A stretch of 64,000 bases of DNA, taken from Phoenix dactylifera. Lineage: Eukaryota > Streptophyta > Magnoliopsida > Arecales > Arecaceae. Positions 24,351 to 35,123 of the stretch are shown here, in pieces (position 1 is the first letter of the stretch; the number at the start of each line of letters is the position of its first letter). A program made the translations under genes and the position numbers. Location of the stretch: positions 1 to 64,000 of the forward strand of contig NW_024067912.1 in the NCBI RefSeq assembly GCF_009389715.1. The letters run 5' to 3'. The notes below the pieces were generated by a model. The model saw only the letters and a list, made by a program, of their open reading frames with translations, ran no database searches and had not been told where the DNA came from.

Positions 24351-25502
24351 TTAGATTTTTAACTTAGGAACCCAAGCTCTTTTGGGTCCTTGCAGGTTAG
24401 CTATTATTGTTCCTTTTGGAACCCATATTTTCTTAATAGCTATTTTGTCCATAGGCTTGCAGATTTTTGGACTACAAGAAGTGTATTTCTGCATCTTCTT
24501 ATTAAATTTAACAAATATGGATTTAACATGAGTGATAGATAATCCTTCAGTTTTCTGTTTTTGCCTTTTAGGTTTATCAAATTTGTAATGTACAGATTTA
24601 GGAACAGAAGAGATTTTGCATAACCTTTGTTCCTGTTTATCAGCATTATAAGAATCTATTTTAAAATGATTAGAAACTGTTTTAACAAATATATTCTTGA
24701 AAGATTTTTGGGTGTACCAAGGTTGACATCCCAATCCAATATTATCAAATTCAGCTCTTTGATTATTTATCATTAGATTCAACTTTTCAGAGCTCAAAGT
24801 AAATCTTTCAACAACAGGTTTTAATTTGTCAACTTCTTTAGTTAATCTTTTGTTATCTTCTGAAAGCAATTCATTATTTTTCTTAAGTTTATCATGGCTT
24901 TCAGTGAGAAGTTGGTTTTTCTGATTTAGTTCTTGATTTTCTTTAATTAAGATTTCAGTTTTACTAGTTAGTTTCAGTTTTTCATCTATTAGAATTTGAT
25001 TTTCATTCTTCAAGTTTTTGTTCTTACAAACAAGTTTCTTATATTCTAAATACAAATCAGAAAAGGCATCGTGAAGTTCATCAAATGTAAAATTGCTTTC
25101 AGTTTCAGCATGTACCTCATGTGCCATGAAACATGAATTTGCAATATGATACTGCTCTTCTTCTACACATGATGTTTTAGATTTGTTAGTGCATTCATAT
25201 TTATCTTCAAGCATATTCCATATTTCTTTAGCAGTCTTGCAAGAAGATATGCAATTAAACTCATTCCTATCTAATGCACAATATAATAGGTTCATGGCTT
25301 TTGAATTTTGTTGAACCATTTTCTCATTATGACTAGTGTTTGTGTGTGTTCCATTGACTATAATGCTCCATAAATTATAATCAAGTGATTGTATAAAAAT
25401 GCGCATGCGTGCTTTCCAATGTGTATAGTTTATCCCATTAAATAGTGGAGGTCTATCAATTAATTGTCCCTCTCCTAGAAAACTATCTATTTGAGTTGTC
25501 AT
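24351..25502 (-). CDS. Sirevirus gag of C2, internally deleted
   Basis: One open minus-strand frame of about 383 codons from the ATG at 25,502; the frame is also open upstream to 25,574. Order: N-terminal PPLFNGINYTHWKARMRIFI and LDRNEFNCISSCKTAKEIW, then a jump after YECTNKSK. A long predicted coiled coil follows (about residues 175-260, rich in KN/EN/LTKE heptads), then a C-terminal tail with the IWVPKGT...WVPKLKI motif typical of Sirevirus gag. Compared with E3, the segment with the UBN2 second half and the CCHC zinc knuckle is missing, so RNA binding may be lost. The frame is otherwise intact, unlike every other gag in the window. Confidence 0.8.
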   Translation of the reverse strand: MTTQIDSFLGEGQLIDRPPLFNGINYTHWKARMRIFIQSLDYNLWSIIVNGTHTNTSHNEKMVQQNSKAMNLLYCALDRNEFNCISSCKTAKEIWNMLEDKYECTNKSKTSCVEEEQYHIANSCFMAHEVHAETESNFTFDELHDAFSDLYLEYKKLVCKNKNLKNENQILIDEKLKLTSKTEILIKENQELNQKNQLLTESHDKLKKNNELLSEDNKRLTKEVDKLKPVVERFTLSSEKLNLMINNQRAEFDNIGLGCQPWYTQKSFKNIFVKTVSNHFKIDSYNADKQEQRLCKISSVPKSVHYKFDKPKRQKQKTEGLSITHVKSIFVKFNKKMQKYTSCSPKICKPMDKIAIKKIWVPKGTIIANLQGPKRAWVPKLKI

Positions 25503-25561
25503 GATCTTTGGCTCTTTGACGGTTAGGTCAAAAACACAAGGCAAGAAACTATAGAGCACCT

Positions 25562-25574
25562 GCTCTGATACCAC
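25562..25574 (-). promoter_or_regulatory. Primer binding site of C2
   Basis: The plus strand reads GCTCTGATACCAC one base before the LTR edge, an exact complement of the tRNA-Met primer site TGGTATCAGAGC. Confidence 0.85.
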
Positions 25575-25575
25575 T

Positions 25576-27716
25576 TGTTGCCCAGTAGATACAACCCAAG
25601 AGAGGGGGTGAATTGGGTCTTATAAAACTTTTAAGCTACTTCTAACACTTTTAAATTAATTATGCTAAGTTGTATAGTTGCACAGTGGAATTTAAACTTA
25701 GCAATAGGTTGATTTATCGAATGAGACTTGATTAAGTAAATTTAATATGCTTGCAACTAAAGGATGCACGGATAAGAGTTAAGCATGCAATTTATCTAGG
25801 TAAGTAAGTGAGCAAGATAGACAATGACAAAAAGCATCACAAACACAACAAACATATAGTGGTTCGGTGCACCCCAGCACCTACATCCACTCCCCAAGAC
25901 CTCTTGGAAATTTCACTATAATCCTACAGATTACAGCCGGTTGTTTTACAAGCTCACAACCCAACTTGTTGTTTTACGAGGTCACAACGAACTCGGTCGG
26001 TTTTCCCAGGCTCACCGACTAGAACCACCCGATTGTTTTCACGGGCTCACAATCCAACCCAGTTGGTTTTTCCAAAGGCTCACCAACCACAACCTTACAA
26101 CGATTGTTTTCCGGGTTCACAATCAACCCAGTTGGTTTTCCCAAAGGCTCACCAACCACAACCTTACAACGTTGGTTTTTTCCTTTGGCTCACCAACAAA
26201 CCTTAACCCCTTGATTCAATCCCTTGATTGAATCAAGTTACAAGATATTTAGAGCAAGAGTTTAAATCAAGTACAAGCTTCTCAAATAAGCGAATATAGC
26301 AAATATAAACAAGTAAAGTAAAGGAAAGAAGCCCTCAAACAAATTTGTAGATGGAGGAACTCGGCTTCTTCTTTACTTGACCCTCTTCTGATTTTGCCCA
26401 AAGTAGAAGATCACCGAGGCAGCACACGGATGGAGAGGAAGCTTTGGGATTCACTTGGATGCTCTTCTTCTCTCTATTTTACTTTGAATGGCCCTTTTGT
26501 GCTTATGGGAGATTTTCCATGTAATCTCTTTGGAATCTTTTTCCTAAATGTTCTCTCCCACTTCCATACCGTCTTCCCTAGCTCTCCTCTTGATTTTATA
26601 GCTTTACATGTCGTGGAACCAGAAATCTAGCCGTTAGAGAGAAAAATAGAGCCGTTATGCACAGTCTGCAACTCCTGACAAAGTTTCCGTTGGGATCGGA
26701 GTCGACTCGCGCGATCTGGAGTCGACTCGGCTGTAGCAGGAGTCGACTCATGCTTTTCTGGAGTCGGCTCGGCAACTGTTCCAGATTTGAATTAAAGTGG
26801 TCTTCTCGACTGGGAGTCGACTCGACTTAACCCGGAGTCGACTCGCCAAAATCTGGAGCTGACCTTGCACTTTTGGAGTCGGCTCATCCCAAGGAATCCA
26901 TGGATGCATTTTTCAACTTTGCTTACTCGAGTCGACTCGAAAATTCTGGGAGTCGACTCGGTGCTCAGAGTCCGAACTCCCGAGCTTCTGTCTTTTGGCT
27001 CGTGCTGTCTCGGAGTCGACTCGAACTGTCTCGGAGTCGACTCGGCCCTCAGTATCCAAAAAATAGTCTTCTGTCTTTGGGGTTGCGCTGCCTCGGAGTC
27101 GACTCGGATTTTGCGGGAGTCGACTCAGCTCTCAGTGTCTGAAATTGGCTCTCTGACTTTTTGCTTGTGTTCCTCTGAGAGTCGACTCTCACTTTCTTTG
27201 GAGTCGACTTGCCAACCATCGGAGTCGACTCGCGTTCCACTGGAGTCGACTTGAATCTCAGACCCGAAAACTGCTCTCTGACTTTTCTGCCTTGTATTTC
27301 TCTGGGAGTCGACTCTTGCTTCCTTAGGAGTCGACTCGGCAAGCATCGGAGTCGACTCGCGCTCTTCAGGAGTCGACTCGTTGACAGGTTCTGAGATGAA
27401 TCTTTCTGTCCGGCTGTCTGTTGCTCCTTGGAGTCGACTCGGAACTGTAGGAGTCGACTCGAGTGCCTTTCCTTTGAATTTTTTCTTAAAACTTGCTCTT
27501 CTAAATTGAAGCCTTTGAACTTGAATCTTGGGCCAATGAGGTGTGGCTTTCTTCTAACTTTTCTTGAGAGCTTTGGAGGCCTTCTTGAATTCTTCCAACT
27601 TGCTATGTTCCTTGCAAAATAAATAATCTTTCTTCTTGCAACACAAACATTAGTATTTATACTTCAAGGTTTTGTGATCATCAAAATCAATCTTTAAATC
27701 AATCTTTGGGTCATCA
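25576..27716 (-). repeat. 5' LTR of C2
   Basis: 2,141 bp copy of 16,340-18,481, including the palindrome array (about 26,699-27,461) and the TATAAAA box. It ends GGGTCATCA, then CAATG. Confidence 0.9.
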
Positions 27717-27721
27717 CAATG

Positions 27722-28060
27722 GTATCTCACATCTATGTGCTTCGTGCGTGAATGATATGTGGCATTCTTGCTCAAGTCTAATGCACTTTGACTGTCACAA
27801 TGAACTACGTACTCATCTTGCTTCAAACCCAAATCTTGGAGAAATCGTCTCATCCAAAGCATCTCTTTTCCTGCTTCAGTAGCTGTAATATACTCAGCCT
27901 TAGTAGTAGATAAGGCAAAACACTTCTGCAGTTTCGACTGCCAAGATACGACTCCTCCTGCAAAAGTAAACAAATATTGTGAAGTTGATTTCCTTCCATC
28001 AAGGTCACCTGCCATATCTGCATCTGTAAATTAGTTTTGAGCCCCCAAAAGTTAAGCACA
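27722..28060 (-). pseudogene. C1 RNase H, N-terminal part
   Basis: The minus strand gives MAGDLDGRKSTSQYLFTFAG, LSTTKAEYITATEAGKEMLW and VHCDSQSALDLSKNATYHSR. These are hallmark copia RNase H motifs with the catalytic Asp/Glu residues present. The frame upstream (28,020-28,060) has stops. It continues at 16,334 beyond C2. Confidence 0.85.
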
Positions 28061-28194
28061 TCTTGGAGCTATCTCTCAAGTATCTGAAGATCCACTTCAC
28101 TGCTCGTCAAGTATAGAAAAAAAATTCTATAATGCTTGCCAAGTAAATAGTAATCATGGGGATTCAATGACATATATGTATGGAAAAGAATGAG

Positions 28195-28776
28195 GGATTT
28201 TCTTTCCAAAATCTGCAATCCCTTCTCGCTCATATGAGCCACCCGTCTGTGCCACAGATCTGGTCAAACATCATCTTCAATCATTTTTACTGTACCACCG
28301 CACAACTTTACTTGTATTTTGTAAAATGTGCAACAAAGCTTTTCTATAGCAAATACTATTAACCTCCTCGATAGTTTCCATCTCTTGTTGCCAAAATAAT
28401 TTTCATACCCGGCTATATCATGAGCATTAGTAGAGATCAGATTCAAACATATATCTAAAACATGTCGCACATTTTTGAGTGTAAAAGAGCATCTAATATT
28501 GATAACAAAACAGATATCACCAATTCCCACAATATCAGTATAACTATCATTTCTCATCTTCACCCTACCAAAATTACCTGCTCTGTAAGTAGTGAAGAGC
28601 GCTCTCCTTAGAGTGATATGACAGGAACATGCTGAGTCAATTATCCACTTCATATTAGGATCTGCAGCATGACAACACTGGTCCTCTCCCACATAAAGAA
28701 CTGCCACTACTTCATCTGAAACACAAGCAGTGGTGTTTTTATTGTTGGCCTTCTTCTGATTCTTTTCCTCTTTCAA
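28195..28776 (-). pseudogene. C1 protease and GAG-pre-integrase
   Basis: The minus strand encodes MKWIIDSACSCHIT, where the protease motif DSG has become DSA. A copia protease body follows, then a pre-integrase segment ending LWHRRVAHMSEKGLQIL near 28,205-28,260 in a shifted frame. Integrase and RT that should follow are deleted between about 28,195 and 28,060. Confidence 0.8.
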
Positions 28777-28789
28777 TTTCTTTTTTTAA

Positions 28790-29492
28790 GCCTTGCAGTG
28801 TTTCTTCATATGACCCTCTTTATTACAGTAGAAGTACTTGTTTTTTCCTCTTGCACTGCCTGACTTCTGGAAACACCGCGCCCCTTAAAATTTCTGCTCT
28901 TACCTCTTCACCTATTTTCTATAACAAGAGCATGTGCACTGTCCTTACCCATATCTCTTCTCCTTGTTTCTTTATTAAATAAGTTATCTTTCATCAGAGT
29001 AAATTGCAGCACCTCATCGGAGCGGAGTTGCTAAATGACACCATTAAATTCTCCCAACTGTCAGGCAAAGAACTCAGTAGTAATAATGTCTACAACTCAC
29101 CATTGCACTATCTTCATTGTGGTCAACTGATTCACTAAGTCTTTGAACTCACTTAAATACTCAGCAACAGATCTTTCCTCCTTCAGCTTCAAATTCACAA
29201 GCCTCCTAATTGCAAAGGCTTTGTTTTGGGATGTCTTTCTCTCATAGAGACCCTCTAACTTCATCCAAAAACTGTAGACATCTGTCTCTTGAGATACATA
29301 ATGGAACACACTGAGATCAATCCATTGTCTGATATACCCAATAGCTTTTCTGTGTATCTTCTTCCAGTCACTATCACTAATATTCTTTGGCTTGGTATTA
29401 GCATCTTCAATGGGCTCATGTAAATCCTTACAATAAAGGATATCCTTCATCATAGGTTTCCAAATAGAATAATTAAAAGCACTAAATTTCAT
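28790..29492 (-). pseudogene. C1 gag (UBN2 type)
   Basis: The minus-strand ATG at 29,492 starts FSAFNYSIWKPMMKDILYCK, and the frame runs through YSFWMKLEGLYERKTSQNKA and EYLSEFKDLVNQLTTM to 29,097. Beyond that, stops occur. A zinc knuckle near 28,790-28,835 has lost its first Cys (Tyr instead). Confidence 0.8.
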
Positions 29493-29566
29493 CGTGGTAC
29501 TTGAAGAATTCTACATCTACTCCCATAATATCTCTACACCCATACAATCTTGGCTCTGATACTACT

Positions 29567-30137
29567 TGTTGTAGCAAAAACAGGAATACTGTAGAATAAA
29601 CTAAGCCAAAACCAAAACTAACTAAAAGTAATATTCACACAAACAATATATCAAACACCTGAAGAGCAAAAAGAAAACATACCAAATTTACATGAAAAAA
29701 TCCTCCAGAGTAGAGGAAAAAAAATTGCAGAACAAATTCGATCAATCCACTATAATAAATATAGAGTTTACAATACTCAAGTTTATGCTCAAAACTTGAG
29801 TTCTCAACAAATTAGAAAAAATTTAATATCACATAAAAAGAACCCATTTTTTCTTCTGTATAGCGCGCACAAAACTTTAGATTTTCGCTCGCGATCTGCT
29901 TTTTTTTTTTCTTTCTCTGTCGTTGCTCCCTCTTCTTCCTTTTTTTTTTTTTTTTTCAGCCGCAGCCTCTGTTTTTGAGTCTTTTTTTTTTCATCAGCCG
30001 CAAGCCTCCCTTTTGTTCTCTCTTAACGGGTATTCTTTTCCTTCGTGCGCACTCCCATGCGACTCTGCCAAAAAACATAAAAGGAGATGCCCTAGTTTTC
30101 TTTCTGGGCCACCCAAAGTGGGCTGGACCCACTTGCA
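29567..30137 (-). repeat. 5' LTR of C1
   Basis: 571 bp, homologous to 15,416-16,146 with many substitutions and a deletion of about 160 bp, so C1 is clearly older than C2. It starts TGTTGTAGC after GATACTACT (degenerate primer site) and ends CCACTTGCA, then CCCAC. Confidence 0.85.
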
Positions 30138-30424
30138 CCCACGGGAAGAGATTTCTCCTTCGGCTTTTGGGGAAAAGACAACGCGCCACGTGAAGATCAG
30201 CACGGAGCACCCACGTGAAGAACAAAAGAACCCTCATGGAAAGGATGGTCCATTCCCCCACGTGAAGCAAGCCTCCCGACCCTTTCTCTTCTCTTGGCTC
30301 TTCGTGGCCTTCGAGAGAGAACCCACGCTCTAGCCCCCAACGTGAAGAGAAACGCCAACACGAAGAATAGCACCTGCGGCAGCCCAAAACCTTTTTTTTT
30401 TTTTTGATGGACTCTGGTATCAGT
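30138..30424 (-). other. Leader of C0, right half, with degenerate primer site
   Basis: Continuation of 15,049-15,415. It repeats cccacgtgaag-type motifs (30,180-30,350). Near 30,411-30,423 it reads ACTCTGGTATCAG, which looks like a primer site complement (CTCTGATACCA) altered by two changes, just before the LTR-like TGTTGG at 30,425. Confidence 0.5.
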
Positions 30425-30708
30425 TGTTGGTGAAATCGTAGGATCTAAACGAGGAACAGAACGAAAAAATTAAATAAGAAAGAGAAAAAAAATTAAACAC
30501 AAAAATTTTATATGGTTCGGCAATATGCTTACGTATACGGGAGCAAAACGGCTATAATTTCACTCTCTCTCAAAAATAACAAGTGTTACAAGATATTTAT
30601 AGTTAAACCTTAGCCCTAGAGTTCCAACTCCTATCAGTGTCTCTGGTAAAATAAAACACTAGATAAGTACCCTAAGTATATCATGAAATCCGAATATATC
30701 ATGAAAGC
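30425..30708 (-). repeat. LTR of C0, first part
   Basis: Starts TGTTGGTGAAATCGTAGGAT next to the degenerate primer site, as the 5' LTR of a minus-strand copia element should. It is interrupted at 30,709 by a hAT-like element and resumes at 40,814. The outer end is not identified. Confidence 0.55.
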
Positions 30709-30971
30709 TGGGGGTGGCAAAATATGACCCGACCCGCCAACTCGACCCATGTTCAACCCGCCATAAATAGATTTGGGTTTGGCCTAAACAGGTTTGGGTC
30801 ATAAACAGGTTGACCCGTTTAACCTATTTATTAATTAGGTCGGATACATATTTTAAATATCTGACCTGTTTGACCCGTTTAATATATGGCTCGGGTTGGA
30901 TCAAATAACCGTTTATTCGGTAATTAGGATTAGGATTTCCCCCGTGAGTGACCTCTTTCCTTCTCAAAAAT

Positions 30972-31358
30972 CTAAGGTTTGAGTGCAGGGGAGGAGAGGC
31001 TGCGGGAGAGGCGGGAGACGGCAAGGGCGAGGGAATGGTTGACGGGGAGGGGGAGGGGAAGGGGCCGGAACTCTTCGAGAAGTTTCGCGAAGAGAGGATA
31101 GGAGAGGTCGTAGAGGGAGCGCCACCGAGCATCGCAGGCGGCAGGGTCCATGGACCAAATGCGGTCCGAGTTTAGAAGAGAGAAGAAGGCGGCAGAGGAG
31201 GAGGACGAGGGAGATCGGCGGGGGCGAGGAGGGGGAGGAGGAGAAGAAGAGGAAGAAGCAACCTCGGAACAAAGCTCGGAGCAGAGTTTTAGGTGGTGCT
31301 CGGTCGGGGTGGCACATAGGCCATCGGAGGAGGAGAGGGAGGAGAGGGCTCGGTGCAC
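30972..31358 (-). pseudogene. Captured gene fragment, ALP1/HARBI1-like N-terminus?
   Basis: Minus-strand frame of 128 codons: a Ser/Pro-rich start, then FFSLLNSDRIWSMDPAACDA, then RWRSLYDLSYPLFAKLLEEF and a leucine-rich tail. The W-R-S-x-Y-x-L-S-Y-P-x-F pattern recalls plant ALP1-like proteins, which are domesticated PIF/Harbinger nucleases. The catalytic domain is absent. A TATAAAA box lies about 25 bp before the start codon. It is probably a captured promoter plus first-exon part. The similarity is from memory of the family and moderate at best. Confidence 0.4.
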
Positions 31359-31380
31359 TCAGAGGGATGAGGGGGAGAGG

Positions 31381-31387
31381 TTTTATA
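31381..31387 (-). promoter_or_regulatory. TATA box upstream of the captured fragment
   Basis: The minus strand reads TATAAAA within AGCCTATAAAACC. The captured ORF starts at 31,358, which is rather close for a start codon, so a downstream start is possible. Confidence 0.5.
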
Positions 31388-31457
31388 GGCTTTCAAATAG
31401 TTGAGTGGTTGCACCACCCGCAAGAATCATGGACGGATAAGCACCACGAGACGGCTG

Positions 31458-31770
31458 CACTATAGGAATAGTAACTTTTACCGGCGCTTTTCATGGCCTT
31501 TATCGACGCTTATTAGCGTCGGCAAAAACCCCGCCGACGCCAGAGCAAGCGTTGTAAACGCGTCGACGATACCTGAGTGGGAAAGGTTTTTGCCGACGTG
31601 AAAGGAAAGCGTCGGCAAAACCTTGTATTTACCGACGCTTTAAAAAGCGTCAGTGTAGGTCCCATAGACTACCACTTTTGCGATTTTTTGCCGACGCTTA
31701 TAAGCGTCGGAGAAACCCATGCCAAGTTTTGTTTTTAACGACGCTTTAAAGCGTCGGAAGTGGGATTTTT
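31458..31770. repeat. CACTA subterminal repeats, left
   Basis: Roughly ten copies in both orientations of a GCGTCGG / CCGACGC core, several as short inverted pairs such as CGACGCTTATTAGCGTCGG. In CACTA elements such arrays bind TnpA. Confidence 0.85.
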
Positions 31771-32159
31771 TTTTAAAAAAAATTATTAGAAAAACACATG
31801 CATATCATAAATCAACATTTACGCCAATATGAACCTGCATTACATTTATATCAACACAAATATTTAGATCATTCAAAACATTCATATTGTCATATATGAT
31901 TAATAAGTTTAGAATTACAATATTCTTTGAAAAATATAAAAAAGATACATATAAAACTCCTTAAATAACAGTCTAAAAAATATCAGGGACCGGATTTAGC
32001 GCATCATCATCTCTACGAGCTATTGAAGTATCAGGAATCTACAACAACAAAAAAAGAAACTTTAAAAGTTAGGAATATGAAAATCATTAACTTATGCAAA
32101 ATAAGTGATAATTATGTAAAGTCATCAAATACATATAGTTATTTACCTGTGGAGGGAGA

Positions 32160-33808
32160 AATCGCTGTAACATAGATGAAATATGCTCAAGCTGAGACTG
32201 CAAAGTTTGTTGGTTCTGCTTCAACTCCGCCAACTCTGCCTGATGGCGATCCTCATATCTTCAATTGTTGCCCGAAGTCTACTAACTTCTGCATTGCTAC
32301 TGCCTTCTCCAGCATTTCTTGTATACATGCCCACTGCAGACAACTGAGTGGGGGTAACTCCAACACTATAACCCCTCACTCTACCATAACGCTCTGGGCC
32401 CAATAATTCAGCGAGCACCTGAGCTTCGACATGACTGGTCGCGTCGGATGATGATGACTCTCCGACGCGCTCTGAAATAAGAGTTGTTGCCCTGTCCTAT
32501 ATTCTCAAAAGAAAAAGTCATATTAATGTATGCCAATAATAGAACTAATAAAAATATCGTTGAAAGATTCAAAGATGAATACATACAACTATATCTCTTG
32601 ACTCATCCCGAACAAAACTGCCATCTCGGTGGGTGTGAGTCATCTTATAAAACTCCACCTTACCAGGCTCCCTCCCATTATCATCCATCTACAACAAAAG
32701 GTATATTGGCAAGCTAGTTATCATGATACATGCTATATGATAGAACAATTTAAAATAGTTTCAAAGAGTTTCAAAAAAACTTACAAATTCAGCTCTACGT
32801 CGAGCATAACTCCTCGAGTTGAAGTATGAGGAACAGCCTGAGAGGCTCGTGCAGTTCTACCAATGTTGGAATATGTTTTTCCAAAAAAAGAATAAGCAAT
32901 ATAAATTTGTAATCTAAATTATTAGTAAATACAATCTAAGGTATTGAAAAAATATATACAACCTGAGCTTTCTCGGAAAACCAATAGTGGACAAGTTCCC
33001 TCCACTGATGAGGGATTACATCAGGAGGACAAACACGGGCAACCTCCTCTTCTGTCATACCATCGTGCTTCCAGTCCGCCTTTAATTTGGCCCTATATTC
33101 TTTCCACTTGCGATTGACGGACTTCAGCACCCAATAATGGCTCTCTTTAGGAAGCAAAAACTTTTTCTACACCAAAGTAATTAAAGAATGTTAGAATAAT
33201 GTTAAATCAAAAATTAAAATTGTGATAGTAAGCAAATTCAATTCTTTACCTCAATAACTTTAAGAAGCTCAACCTTATACGAAGGAAGCATTTCATTCCA
33301 TTTCGTATAGTTGAACGGACACAATTGACCCTTCCGCGCAACCGATCCTAGAAAAGTCGATAAAATGTTTGCAGCCCTCTTGATGGGCTGCCCCAGTTTA
33401 TTGCAATGTACCACGATCTTCTCATCCTCGCGTAGGCTCCACACGTCCCGTGCTCAAGTGGGTCCTCGTGTCCTCCTCACTCTCCCCAGTCCATCTATAA
33501 AAATAAAATAAAATATCCATTAATTAAAATATTAAAGACAAATGATTTAATATAATTAGATTATAAGAAAAATTAATATATAAAATGTAAATCAAAATAC
33601 CCTGGATGTGCACGTCATCCATATCCGGACAATCAGCAGGTGGCACGTGCTCAGACTGAGACTCGTGCTGAGTATGGGACTCATGCTGAGAATGGGACTC
33701 GTGCTGCTGGGGCTCATCGGGCTGCTGGGACCGTAAGGACTGATCGGAAGAAGATCCCACGGATGTGTGCTGAAACTCAACATCTCTGAATCGTTTTTCT
33801 CGCGGCAT
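32160..33808 (-). pseudogene. CACTA TnpA-like protein (Transposase_24 type), split
   Basis: Minus-strand pieces appear in order. First an N-terminal MPREKRFRDVEFQHTS with His/Ser/Gln-rich repeats (33,600-33,808). Then LGQPIKRAANILSTFLGSVA and LCPFNYTKWNEMLPSYK (33,240-33,444). Then LPKESHYWVLKSVNRKWKEY with HQWRELVHYWFSEKAQ (32,950-33,157), and a C-terminal coiled-coil-like part SNAEVSRLRATIEDMR (32,221-32,418). This is the domain order of the plant Ptta/En-Spm TnpA family. The pieces are separated by plausible introns, but a stop-bearing stretch near 33,430-33,520 suggests decay. TnpA binds the subterminal repeats. Confidence 0.75.
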
Positions 33809-34458
33809 GTTGTTATCTAGCAATCCTATAATCACAAATATCCTTTCTATCGCCAACATGACATAAGGCAAATGGCACAAAGAGAGATTGGCACAATTCA
33901 TAGTGTTAACAAGATTGGCACTTGTTTTTATTAATTCTCCTTATCTCGTATTGCTGGAAAGAGAGATTGGCACAATTCATCTTTGGATTTTTCTTTTATC
34001 TCGTATTTAGGCAAATGGCATAAAAAGAGATTGGCACATTTAGTTTTTCAAAAAAACTGCATGCACAATTTTTTTTTTTGATCTGCTTCTGTGTTTAATT
34101 TGTTTGGGGTTAAACATATCAAAGATGGGTTTCACGACTTGGCAACATTTTTTTAATATATTTTTAATGTGGTTTTGGTTTCTTTTATTTGACTTTATCA
34201 TGGTTTGTACTTGTAAATCCACTTAATTCTTGAGCGTGTTTATTTTTCTGCGGTGTGGATTGGAAACCTCTAGGATTTTCATCCCATGATTTACTTGTAG
34301 GGTTACATCAAGCTTTTGTTCTATGGGATGAAAGCTAAATGTTACAGTATTTTTATCCCATGGAATACAAGTGAAACAGTTATGAAACAGTATTTTATAA
34401 GGCTTAGTTTAACAAGGAGGGTGTCCCACCATTTTGAGTGTTAGGACAGGGCATCATG

Positions 34459-34735
34459 CAGTGTTGGGCAACGGGCCGTGCCGGGCCGGCCCGGCCCAGG
34501 CCCACCGGGCCAAAGGACTAAACGGGCCGTGCCAGGCACGGCCCGCTTATGAAGCGGGCCGTGCCTGGCACGGCCCGTCCAGCACGGAACGCCAGCCCGG
34601 CCCGGCCCCAGGCCCGTCTATTGGCGGGCCGGGCCGGGCACGGCACGCCCAGGCTTCAAACGGGCCGTGCCTGGCACGGCCCGCAACGGCTCCAGACGGG
34701 CCGTGCCGGCACGGCCCGTCTGGAGAGGGGGGAGG
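34459..34735. repeat. hAT2 subterminal palindromes, left (right set 37,480-37,795)
   Basis: Repeated CGGGCCGTGCC and its complement GGCACGGCCCG, often back to back as GGGCCGTGCCAGGCACGGCC. The same motifs fill 37,480-37,795. These are likely transposase binding sites. Open frames across them are composition artefacts. Confidence 0.85.
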
Positions 34736-34847
34736 AAAATAGCCGTTTCCAACGGCTATTTTCGGGAAAAAGTCCATTTTACCCCTCCCAACAGTCCAAT
34801 AACGGCTGAATTGAGGGGTATTTTGGGAAAAAAAATTTTTGGGCTTC

Positions 34848-34855
34848 TATAAATA
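34848..34855 (+). promoter_or_regulatory. TATA box of hAT2 transposase
   Basis: TATAAATA in the context CTTCTATAAATAGCCC, about 270 bp upstream of the start codon, inside a CT-rich leader. A short 5'-leader intron (donor near 35,091, acceptor AG at about 35,121) is possible. Confidence 0.6.
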
Positions 34856-35123
34856 GCCCATTCCTCCCTCATTCTCACCACACCAAACCTCTCATTCTCT
34901 CCTTCTCTACTGCTATTATTTCTCTCTTCTAAAGTGCTCTTCTAGCAATTTAATTTTTAGTTTGTTCAAGTGCTACACAAGAGGAGGTTCCTGTTGAGAA
35001 GAGAAGGTCGCTTCTGTTGAGAGCACAAGAGGAAGCTCGGAATCTCGGCTCTGCCTCTGCCCTCCGACCCTCTACTCAATTCCTCCTTGCGGTTAGTTTT
35101 TATTTTTTGAATTAATCATAGAT

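Larger units (their letters stand above)
16340..27716 (-). mobile_element. Sirevirus C2, gag only, non-autonomous
   Basis: Bounded by CAATG (16,335-16,339 and 27,717-27,721). LTRs are 16,340-18,481 and 25,576-27,716. On the minus strand the primer site TGGTATCAGAGC (complement ending at 25,574) follows the 5' LTR. The purine tract AAAAAGGGGGAGAC (complement at 18,482-18,495) precedes the 3' LTR. The only long frame is a Sirevirus-type gag (24,351-25,502); pol survives as scraps near 23,700-24,005. About 5.8 kb of AT-rich non-coding DNA fills the rest. The LTRs differ at few positions, so it moved recently with help from another element. Confidence 0.85.
15416..30137 (-). mobile_element. Ty1/copia element C1, minus strand, host of Sirevirus C2
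   Basis: Bounded by CCCAC at 15,411-15,415 and 30,138-30,142. Read on the minus strand: 5' LTR (29,567-30,137), a degenerate primer site (TAGTATCAGAGC), gag, protease, GAG-pre-integrase, then directly RNase H. Integrase and most of RT are deleted. RNase H is interrupted by C2 (16,340-27,716) and resumes at 16,334. A polypurine tract and the 3' LTR (15,416-16,146) follow. The coding parts carry stops, so the element is inactive. Confidence 0.85.

Noticed and set aside
29796..30387. Frames rich in Phe/Ser/Pro and basic residues over the C1 LTR and C0 leader
   Set aside because: They cross the LTR edge and target duplication at 30,137-30,142 and have no domain.
34434..34852. Gly/Pro/Arg/Ala-rich frames on both strands near the hAT2 ends (also 37,460-37,943)
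   Set aside because: They are translations of the palindromic GGGCCGTGCC repeats and continue across the transposon border, so they cannot be genes.
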